Below, one piece after another: positions 1 through 10,300 of a stretch of 64,000 nt of DNA. Under the pieces are notes generated by a model, which saw nothing but the letters and a program-made list of their open reading frames with translations, had not been told where the DNA came from and ran no database searches. Origin of the DNA: Mesostigma viride (Eukaryota; Streptophyta; Mesostigmatophyceae; Mesostigmatales; Mesostigmataceae); contig RPFO01000130.1 in the NCBI GenBank assembly GCA_009746045.1, positions 1,892,125 to 1,956,124 on the forward strand, in the 5' to 3' direction. The stretch's first letter is position 1; the number at the start of each line of letters is the position of its first letter. The translations under genes and the position numbers were made by a program.

Positions 1-430
1 CATGCATGGTTGACTGCATGCAAGCTTTGTATGCCATGAACTCCTTGGTTCCTTGCCCTCCATAGTTCCAGTTTGTTGCCCATCTCAGGTAGGGCAGTTA
101 AGGAGTTGTTGCTGTGTTGATTAGCTTGGTTGGCATAAACCTTACACTCTAACCTGAAAGAAACATAGAAAGTGCTGGTTAGTGCCATCATCATTATTGC
201 TATTCACATGCTTATAAGTCTGGCCATGCTCGAGGGACGGTTAAGGGGTATGAGGTGTGTGGCCACCCCTGTGTACTTCATAACATATTCAGCATGTATT
301 TGATGCATGTTGGATGGCATGTAAAGTGTAATTGTGTTTACTTGGTTACTGAGTGGTCCTTAGCGCCTGTCAGGAGGTCGTCTAGCTAGGAAACTCATCA
401 GTGCGTGTCACAGTGACCCCCAACCTTTAG
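1..430. repeat. Dispersed repeat, copy 1 of 3
   Basis: About 430 bp that recurs in diverged form at 2616-3110 and partly at 3590-3790. Shared landmarks in the same order are TTGGTTCCTTGCCCTCCATA, GATTAGCTTGGTTGGCAT, ACCTTACACTCTAACCTG and a GTGGTCCTTAGCGCC block. No coding potential is visible. The copies probably derive from a transposable element or an old local duplication. Confidence 0.7.
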
Positions 431-547
431 TATGTATCAGTCATCAGCGTGCCAGAGTTATTTACATGTGCTTTTGGTCATAGATTATTTGCTGAGTTCT
501 AATCATGAAGTTTACAAGATAACCTTGGGTAGAGTATACAGTAGTGT

Positions 548-961
548 ATGCTCTCTTGGCATGTCAGTATGCCTAGCGATCGTGTTGCTATGCTTGCGCT
601 GGCAAGGTTGGCCACATCCGGCTCAGGGCAGGTGAGGGCAGATGAGGTGCCTAGCCGTTTGCTTATGGGTCTAGACACCTCCCCCGCTGCCCTTGCACAG
701 CTGGATGAGCTGAGGAAAAAGAGGGAGCGCCAGCAGGTGGTGAAACGGACGCTAGAGTTCAAGGCCGGGGCTGCAAAGGCCAAGAGCACAAAGCGTGGCC
801 ACCACGTACTGGGATGCATGATGCCAAGAAGGACAAGCAGCGTGGCCAGCACCCATACAGCAAGGCGGTGTTCTATGGGGGGGTGGGGGCTGCCACTGGG
901 GGGCAGGGTGATGAGGATGGGTGTGACACTGCCCACATTCCTTGCTTGCCGGCTGCTCTAA
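548..961 (+). CDS. Unassigned open frame, possible exon
   Basis: An open frame of 137 codons whose first 80 residues have a natural-looking composition, including a charged stretch (DELRKKRERQQVVKRTLEF) that could be helical. The later part turns into Ser/Arg/His-rich sequence typical of non-coding GC-rich DNA. I do not recognise a family and see no convincing splice partners. It may be one exon of a gene that starts to the left of the window, or chance. Confidence 0.2.
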   Translation: MLSWHVSMPSDRVAMLALARLATSGSGQVRADEVPSRLLMGLDTSPAALAQLDELRKKRERQQVVKRTLEFKAGAAKAKSTKRGHHVLGCMMPRRTSSVASTHTARRCSMGGWGLPLGGRVMRMGVTLPTFLACRLL

Positions 962-1110
962 GACTGACGCACCCGACGATGACCCCTTCCTGCTGTGCTG
1001 AGCTCATCCGGGTGCGAAGGAGGCCTCCATCTGAGCTGCACGATCCCCCTGCTGCCTATCGTGCCCAAAGGGGCCTGGTTCTGCCCAGTTTGCTGTGGAG
1101 AGGACTGTGA

Positions 1111-1480
1111 CAATGGCAGTGACAGTGACAGTGACTAGTACAGCGAGCGTCCAGGTAGCAACCTGCCTCAGTTAATTACTTGCAGACCGATAATCAGATT
1201 GACCTGTAAATTGGCGGGCGTATTGGTCGATCAATCTTTGAATTTTCTACATCTTTGTGGCCTCTAATTCCATGATTTCATGTCACTTTTATGCAACGTC
1301 CGGAAAAAGAGGTGCTTTTGGGGGGGGAAATTATAATTACTCTCACAATGCACCTCAGATGCTACTTGTTGTGAGTAGCCCAATGTTTTGGCCATGAACG
1401 ATTCTACATGGGTATATCTCGCTGTCCCAAACAGATGTGTGGATTAATTATTTAATTAAAATTTGCTCGCAGTCACGTGT
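1111..1480. other. AT-rich spacer without a gene
   Basis: Nothing recognisable is seen here apart from a G run near 1320 and increasing AT content towards the ATTA microsatellite. Confidence 0.5.
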
Positions 1481-1577
1481 CTATTAATTTATTAATTAAT
1501 TAATTAATTAATTAATTAATTAATTAATTAATTAATTAATTAATTAATTAATTAATTAATTAATTAATTAATTAATA
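1481..1577. repeat. (ATTA)n microsatellite
   Basis: A nearly perfect tetranucleotide tract of about 24 units. A shorter TTAA-rich tract lies at 4178-4212. The two tracts border the inverted ends described for 1577-4178, as expected if an element inserted into TTAA-rich DNA. Confidence 0.95.
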
Positions 1578-2615
1578 AGGGGACGGGACATGCCCGAATT
1601 TTTTGGCGCCGAAAAATTCGCGCCGGTACCGAAGGTCATAAATTTCACGTGCACGGTGCGCGCACCCCTTGCGGAAGTGGCCATGGCGACTGCGTTCAGG
1701 CGAAACTACCACACTAGGGCAGGCGAAATGCAAAAATTTTACTGGAATCTAAAAGACGATGAGTTTATGATGTTAGTTTGTGGCGGAAATCAGCTGGTTT
1801 ACAATATCGCTGTTGTTTTTTTATGCCATCGGCATGGGGGGTAATCCGAATTTTTTGGTCGCGCGGAATGAAATAGAATTCATGATAGCGGCTGTAAAAT
1901 CGCGGTTTTGGGGGTTGTTCTGACCGTGAAGCAGCAGGCGTTAATATCGGTTGCATCGAATTCTAAACCGAGCTGGTGCTTTTTGCCAGATTTTCGGCCA
2001 TTATCGGTAAGTAATTGTTCAGACCTGCGCAGTGCGTGTCCATGGAATAACGGCTGTTGTTGCGCGCCTGGGCGAGGGATTTCCGAGGGCGAGGTACAGA
2101 GTTTGTCGCGAATGTTATCTGCTATCAGTGCTTTCTTCTATGAGCTCATCGTTCGATTTTTTTTGCGTTCTTTTTGGGCAGTTTCCGCCAGCTAGCTCGC
2201 CGTCGCTTGCCGTTGTGTTGTCGAATACCTGGCAGCTTTAGATTGTTTTCGTTGATGTCGTGATCAGGGCCGCTTCAGTCGCAGCCTACTGCTCTTCGGG
2301 AAGGTATAAGGCATGTCATAAAACGTGCTCTGCATGGCAAGGATGTTGTGCGTATGGACGCTTCTTGTTGTTTGAGAGTGACGCACCCTCTCTTCGCAGG
2401 CCGCAGCGGCATCACAGCGCTCATGCGCTGAAGGGCCGCCAATGGTTTCTTTTGCATTTTATCGTGCAGGGATGGAAGTGTTTTAGTGATGATGATGTTG
2501 GAGATATTGCATTTGTGTGACTGCATGTAGATAGCTGGCACCAATGGTTGTTTGAGCTTTCCTTTGTTATGATGATGTGACATGCAAGACTACAATGTGC
2601 TGAGCCAACCATGGT

Positions 2616-3110
2616 TGACATGCATGACTGCATGCAAGCTATATATACCATGTTCCTACTTGGTTCCTTGCCCTCCATAGTCCCAGTTTGTCATCCATGC
2701 CGGGAAGGACAGTTTAGGAGGTGTTGTTGAGTTGATTAGCTTGGTTGGCATCATCAAGTCAAGTGGTTGTCATCAACCTTACACTCTAACCTGGGAGAAA
2801 CATAGGAAATGCTGCTTATGCATATTAGGGCTACCATCGTCAAGGCTAGGAACAGATTTACAAGGCTGGCCATGCTGGAGGGATGATGAACACATACGAG
2901 GTGCGTGCCGCCACCCATTTGTACATTGTAAACATACTCAGCATGGTTTTGGTGCATGTTGGATGGCATATGAAGTGGCACTGTGGGGTTACTAACTTAC
3001 TGAGTGGTCCTTAGCGCCTTGTCAGGTGGTCATATAGGAAACCCATCAACTTGAGTAGTTCTTGTCACAATGACCCCCCACGTTGAGCATGCGTTGTGGT
3101 CAGCGTGCGA
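2616..3110. repeat. Dispersed repeat, copy 2 of 3
   Basis: Diverged copy of 1-430 in the same orientation, with an insertion of about 20 bp in the middle. A third, shorter copy is recognisable at 3590-3790 by its GTCA-GGTGGT-CTAGGAA and CCCCAACCTCTAGTAT blocks. Confidence 0.65.
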
Positions 3111-3392
3111 GAGTTAATTATGTGTGCTTTGGTCAGTTTACAGATGTCTTTGATGAAGAAGGAGGTGCTAGTGTGGCTGAATGGTTACTATCATTTCCTT
3201 GTAGTGTCTACATTGGTGGCCGTCTTGGAATGGTTGTAACTTGGGCAGTTCTTGTCAGAACGTCGTCAAACCTTGAACATAGGAGGTACCATATGTGCAG
3301 AGGATGGTAGTATTCTGATCAGGCACTCCGCAAAGGTGAAAACCATTTGCGTTCAGTGCCGGGCCGCGGAAAACGCGGAAAAACGCGATCTG

Positions 3393-3484
3393 CAAATGAA
3401 TCCGACCGGAATCGAACTGGGGACCTCTCGCACCAATTTTGCTGACTATAGGACGGACGTCTCCGGTTACCATGGCATCGCCAA
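3393..3484 (-). other. tRNA-like segment, possible SINE body
   Basis: Read on the minus strand, the segment has a pol III B-box-like GTTCGATTCC in a fairly good T-arm context and an A-box-like ATGGTAACCGG about 50 nt upstream. The anticodon arm does not fold convincingly and the acceptor stem does not close, so this is more likely a tRNA-derived SINE or tRNA pseudogene than a working tRNA. Confidence 0.3.
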
Positions 3485-4308
3485 ACTTACACCTACAGTC
3501 ATCCGCAAAAGTTCTCCTGTCCGGGGAGTGATGCAAGCCTTTCGGATTTGGTACTAGATAAATCACTCGAGATCTGTGTGTAGTATGTGGTTTGGCCAGT
3601 TTTCACGTGGCTTAGATGTATAAAGGGGTGTTAGTGTGGTTAAATACTAGCTAAAACCTCCTTCAGCGTCATCACAGGTGGTGATCTAGGAATATCCATC
3701 AAATAGGGCTGCGCTTGTCAGAATGACCTGAAAATTTGGGGCTGCATGTCCCCCAACCTCTAGTATTTGGGAATATATGATTTGGCACTATTCCATGTGT
3801 TTATGATTTGATTTATTTTTTTTAATTAAAAAATTACCCTTTTTGCGGGAAAATCCATCAATGTGTCTAAACATGATTATTCTGTGCTCAAAATTAGGCA
3901 GACTTTCTCAAAAGTCAGGGAACTATACTGTGGGAATATGTGATTTGGTCCCAATATGTTTGCCCACTGCCCTAGGAAAAATGTGACTAAAATAGCGTCT
4001 TTTTCTATTTTTAGCGCGTTACCGGTGTATGGTGGGGGCTAGTACCCCCCCCAAGTGGCTGGAAAAATTTTTTTTAATCATATTTATGGTCCCCGGCCAA
4101 TCATCTTTGGATTTTTAGCACATGCACAGGTATGGTTTCCAGAAAAGTGCCCTTTAGGCATGTCCCCTCCCCTTAATTAAAATTTATTATTTAATTAATT
4201 AATTAATTAATTGCATCGATCGGCACATCCTCTGGATGTCAGATGGCAAAAACATTGCCCCTAGCTACAGTCCTCAGAACTATCGCTCCTCCGACGCGCC
4301 CCCATCGC

Positions 4309-7300
4309 TCACAATGCATGCACCGCCTTGACCTCCTCCACCGTCCGGACCAGCCGCGCCATCGGTTCGTCGTAAAGCCCGCGCGCCCCACCACCTGGCG
4401 CGCCGCTTCGCTCCCCCAGCAACGCCCGGAACGTGTCCGATACGCTCGCCCCGAGCGCGCCACAATCGTATCCCCCCTCCAAGAAAAACAACAGCCGGCC
4501 GCCGCACAGGTCCCTGGCCAGCTCCCAGAGGGCGCTCGAGAGCCGGTGGTACGTGCTCGTCTGGAACTGGAGGCTGGCCAGCGGGTCCATGAAATGCGCG
4601 TCGTAGCCCGCGGAGACCAGGATTATGTCGGGGCGGAATCGGATCGCCGCTGGCGAGATCACGTGGTCGATCACGTAGGCCACGCACGCGTCCCCCGCGC
4701 CAGGTGGCAGCGGCACGTTGATCGTGGCGCCCTCGCCCCTGCCGGTCCCCGTCTCGGTGAGCGACCCGGTGCCTGGGTAGATGCCGGCCTGGTGCGTGGA
4801 TATAAATAGCACGTCGGGGTCTGCGTAGAAGATGTCTTGGGTGCCGTTGCCATGGTGTACATCCTGCCAGGGGGCGACGCAACATTCAGGAAAGCTTGAA
4901 AATGATTGCTTCCTTGGGTGTATGCTGCATACCCTGAAGATAGTCTGCCATGATGATGGTACCATGATTGAAGAACACGATCCCGAAATATTTTAGCAGT
5001 ATATAACATACTACTTTTAGAATATAGTATATATATTCCAGAAAATGGGATAGTGACGCTTTTCTAACACCGCATGGGAGTGAAGTTGTGACGATGTGGA
5101 GTTACCTGCGGATGAGCGCTCGCTACTCGCTCCACCTTCGCAAAGGAGCGCTGGCGGTGGCCTGGTGGCCTAGGAACAAGGGAACATAAAAGATGTTTCA
5201 AATGCTCGGACATCACAGGAGCAGTCTAGAGCTAAAATCACACCATACCACTTGGGTGCTTTTGAGCTTCCTTTCTCCACAGCACGCCACAACAAGCATG
5301 CTGGCTTTTGGATACAGAGTACTAATCATGGTCCTATACCCGTATATTATATACAGAAAACACTAGTGATGGTCGTATACCCTTATACTCAAAGGACACT
5401 TATGGAATGCGGACGCAAAGTACCACCGCCAGATGCTCAAATAATTTCAGCATGGCACCAGCCCTGCTAATTGCACCTCTAAGACAGTCCGATGCCAGGA
5501 ACACTTTACACTTGCACTACTCCAGCCGCAGTCACTAGAGTAAAGCACTGCTTCATAATGGGTTTGAGCATAGGGAATGTGCACGCAACTAACAAGCCCA
5601 CAATGAGGACGCACAAAGGATACACTGTACCACTGCTGCTATGCTGTACACTGATAAGCTTAAAGCTGTACACTATACCACTGATGTACTGAGGATCTAC
5701 TCAGGAAACATATACTACTACTACTACTATATATTCATTGAGAATGATATACAGTATCCTACTATACTACTGTATATTCATTGATAATGATATACTACTA
5801 TACTACTATATATTCATTGAGAATGATATGCTACTATATATAAATACGCTGCACAAGTTGTGCTGGATCCCACACATACATCATGCCAACATCAGCATCA
5901 GCAGCATCATGATGACCCTTCGCAGCAGCAGCAGCATATCACTCGCGCCATGCTTCAGGCCATAGCAGCAGCATCTAGCATACTCTGTCAACGTCAACGT
6001 CCACTCACAAAATCCACGATGAGCACCCGTTTCAGACCGTGCACGATCTGTGCTTGCCGCGCCGCCACCGCTACCGAGCCAAAGAGGCAGAACCCCATCG
6101 GCCCCGTCGGCACCGCGTGATGGCCGGGGGGGCGGACGATGGCAAAACCTGCGGCGCCAGATGTCCGCCAAGGGTACTTGGCATGGCCATCAGCGGATCC
6201 CTGGCCACCTGGAGCCGTGGTGGGTCCCTGGGGGTCAATGCCTGCTCGGGCGGGGGTGGTTTGGGAGGTGCCAGATGCCAGCTGCGAGCTCTTGACAACC
6301 ATGTCCAGGAGGGTCAGCCCCGCACCCGCGGCGCGCAGCGCCTCATTGTATGTCTGCGTGGGGACGCGTTGTCGAAACGGGCGAAAACATGGCTGACGAA
6401 ACATGCTTCAAAATCGCCAGTGCTATTGTGAGAACAGCAGCAGATTGGGCAGGTGGTGCATTCGAGCAGGCGGTGCATTCGAGCAGGTGCTGCATTCAAG
6501 CAGGTGGTGCATTCGAGCAGCCGGTATGTGGGCGTGGGCGTGGGCGTGGGCATGGGGTAGGGGGTGGGGAGGGCAGTGACCAATGGCCACCTGGAAAGGA
6601 GGACGGGCGCGCATATTGTAATTCTCCTGCTTGGCGTGTTCTGTGATCTCGTCATTGCTAGTAGACATTATTACTCTGATTTTTGTCACTATTCTCTAAA
6701 ATTTCACTTCCGCCGCTGCCATTTCCGTTTGGACACGTGTTACAATATCTACCCCAACCCCACCTAGCTCCGCAGGGCAACTACCAAAGTGGTATAGTGA
6801 CCAGTACAGTGACCAAGGGGTACCATCTTTTAGCTCTGCAGGGCAACCAATCTTCAGGTGGTTGGGTTCCCGTCTTATTGGGTTCCCGTCTTCATGCCTG
6901 CATTCCACTAGTATAGCAACATGAGCTATCATACTTGTTGGTAGCTTTGCAAGGCAACCGCTTCTCTGGCGGTAAGATTTCCGACTTAAGGCCAACATTC
7001 TTTGTCCACCTCTGGAAAGACACAGCGGAAGCGAGGCCGAAAATGGGGTGGTTCCTACCGCGGGTGTCGCGAACGTATCGCTGTCAAGTCTGCACGGCGC
7101 TTTCGTGTTGACGATCTGCAGAGAGGCAGCACAGCACGCACATGCAGGGTTGTCAACAAGCAACACAAGCGCACAGCACACACATGCAGGGTTGTCAACA
7201 AGCAACACAAGAGCACAGCACGCACATGCAGGTCGTCAACAAACAACACAAGCGCACAGCACGCACATGCAGGTCGTCAACAAGCAACACAAGCGCACAG

Positions 7301-10300
7301 CACACACATGCAGGGTCGTCAACAAGCAACACAAGCGCACAGCACGCACATGCAGGTCGTCAACAAGCAACACAAGCGCACAGCACACACATGCAGGGTC
7401 GTCAACAAGCAACACAAGAGCACAGCACGCACATGCAGGTCGTCAACAAGCAACACAAGCGCACAGCACACACATGCAGGGTCGTCAACAAGCAACACAA
7501 GCGCACAGCACACACATGCAGGGTCGTCAACAAGCAACACAAGAGCACAGCACGCACATGCAGGTCGTCAACAAGCAACACAAGCGCACAGCACACACAT
7601 GCAGGGTCGTCAACAAGCAACACAAGCGCACAGCACACACATGCAGGGTTGTCAACAAGCAACACAAGAGCACAGCACGCACATGCAGGTCATCAACAAG
7701 CAACACAAGCGCACAGCACGCACATGCAGGTCGTCAACAAGCAACACAAGCGCACAGCACACACATGCAGGGTCGTCAACAAACAACACAAGCGCACAGC
7801 ACGCACATGCAGGGTCGTCAACAAGCAACACAAGAGCACAGCACGCACATGCAGGTCGTCAACAAGCAACACAAGAGCACAGCACGCACATGCAGGTCGT
7901 CAACAAGCAACACAAGCGCACAGCACACACATGCAGGGTCGTCAACAAGCAACACAAGCGCACAGCACACACATGCAGGGTCGTCAACAAGCAACACAAG
8001 AGCACAGCACGCACATGCAGGTCGTCAACAAGCAACACAAGCGCACAGCACACACATGCAGGGTCGTCAACAAGCAACACAAGCGCACAGCACACACATG
8101 CAGGGTTGTCAACAAGCAACACAAGAGCACAGCACGCACATGCAGGTCGTCAACAAGCAACACAAGCGCACAGCACGCACATGCAGGTCGTCAACAAGCA
8201 ACACAAGCGCACAGCACACACATGCAGGGTCGTCAACAAGCAACACAAGAGCACAGCACGCACATGCAGGTCGTCAACAAGCAACACAAGCGCACAGCAC
8301 ACACATGCAGGGTCGTCAACAAGCAACACAAGAGCACAGCACGCACATGCAGGGTCGTCAACAAGCAACACAAGCGCACAGCACACACATGCAGGGTTGT
8401 CAACAAGCAACACAAGAGCACAGCACGCACATGCAGGTCGTCAACAAGCAACACAAGCGCACAGCACGCACATGCAGGTCGTCAACAAGCAACACAAGCG
8501 CACAGCACACACATGCAGGGTCGTCAACAAGCAACACAAGAGCACAGCACGCACATGCAGGTCGTCAACAAGCAACACAAGCGCACAGCACACACATGCA
8601 GGGTCGTCAACAAGCAACACAAGAGCACAGCACGCACATGCAGGGTCGTCAACAAGCAACACAAGCGCACAGCACACACATGCAGGGTTGTCAACAAGCA
8701 ACACAAGAGCACAGCACGCACATGCAGGTCGTCAACAAGCAACACAAGCGCACAGCACGCACATGCAGGGTTGTCAACAAGCAACACAAGAGCACAGCAC
8801 ACACATGCAGGGTCGTCAACAAGCAACACAAGAGCACAGCACGCACATGCAGGGTCGTCAACAAGCAACACAAGCGCACAGCACACACATGCAGGGTCGT
8901 CAACAAGCAACACAAGAGCACAGCGCGCACATGCAGGTCGTCAACAAGCAACACAAGAGCACAGCGCGCACATGCAGGGTCGTCAACAAGCAACACAAGA
9001 GCACAGCACGCACATGCAGGTCGTCAACAAGCAACACAAGCGCACAGCACACACATGCAGGGTCGTCAACAAGCAACACAAGAGCACAGCACGCACATGC
9101 AGGGTCGTCAACAAGCAACACAAGAGCACAGCACGCACATGCAGGTCGTCAACAAGCAACACAAGAGCACAGCACGCACATGCAGGTCGTCAACAAGCAA
9201 CACAAGCGCACAGCACACACATGCAGGGTCGTCAACAAGCAACACAAGAGCACAGCACGCATGTGCAGGGTCGTCAACAAGCAACACGATCGGATATTTG
9301 CAAATAAGTCTGGGTGGACAGGGTGGGCGATCGGTGATAACGCAGCACAGGTGGCAGTGTAAGAGCCGCTGCAACAGGCACACACCCGCTCCAGCGCGCG
9401 AACGTGACGCATTCGTGCACTATAGACTGCCATCATACCATCGCATCGCCTCACACAGTGACCAAGGATATGATTCTCACACGTCTCCCACACGTTTCTA
9501 TGCCCAAGATGAGTTGATTTTAATATTCGCCGGGCTTCCAGCAAAACGGCTGGGATCCGCCAGATGAACATGGACTTGGATACCAGAATACAACATGGAT
9601 AACTTACGACATCCCCATACGAGACCAGGCACGATCAGGTAATTAATTAGGAACATGACTAATTAATTAGGAACATGACTCCGTTGGGAGTACATGTAGC
9701 ACATACGATCAGGTAAGTTGCATCGTGATGTTTTCTAGACAGTTGCATCGCAATGTTTTCTAAACAGCTGCATCGTAATGTTTTCTAAACCGGTTGCATC
9801 GTAATGTTTTCTTAACAGTCGCATCGGAATGTTTACTAAACCGGTTACCGATACCTGCTCCAGCGCGCACACGTACGCTACTTGCAAATCCATTCATTAT
9901 ACACTGCACCGCCTAGCATACTTGCTATCATAGCCCGACAAAATAACAAGCTTACAACAGCATATTAGTTTTTTAGTACACAAGTTACTTACCATTATGC
10001 TGTAATAACATGCTTCCAACAGCATAATAGTTTTTTAGTACACAAGTTACTATCATGCTGTAATAACAAGCTTACAACATCATAAGTTAGTTAGTACACA
10101 AGTTACTTACTATCATGCTGTAATAACAAGCTTACAACATACCTGCTCCAGCGCGCGCACGTGTCGCATGCCATGGAGCACGCACGCCCATCATGAGATG
10201 GTCATGATGGGCTCTAAGGGAATGGGAGACACCACGCATGATGCAGCACGGACGACATCCACGGGAATGTTGGATACTTGCACGCCACACACAGACATTT

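Larger units (their letters stand above)
1577..4178. mobile_element. Putative non-autonomous TIR element in TTAA-rich DNA
   Basis: The left end reads AAGGGGACGGGACATGCC and the right end reads GGCATGTCCCCTCCCCTT, an imperfect inverted repeat of 18 bp. Both ends abut TTAA/ATTA tracts. A third copy of this end (GTGGACGGGACA followed by the CGAATTTTTT motif) occurs inverted at 60350-60408. No transposase frame is present inside; the interior holds a copy of the 1-430 repeat, a tRNA-like segment and AT-rich sequence. The TTAA context recalls piggyBac-type targets, but the superfamily is not established. Confidence 0.4.

Noticed and set aside
7126-9292. CRISPR-like regular array
   Set aside because: Units are contiguous 41/42-bp repeats without unique spacers, in a eukaryotic intron with no cas genes.
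7002-9567. Three overlapping plus-strand ORFs of 721-839 codons
   Set aside because: They are different frames of the same minisatellite and exist only because the unit has no stop codons.
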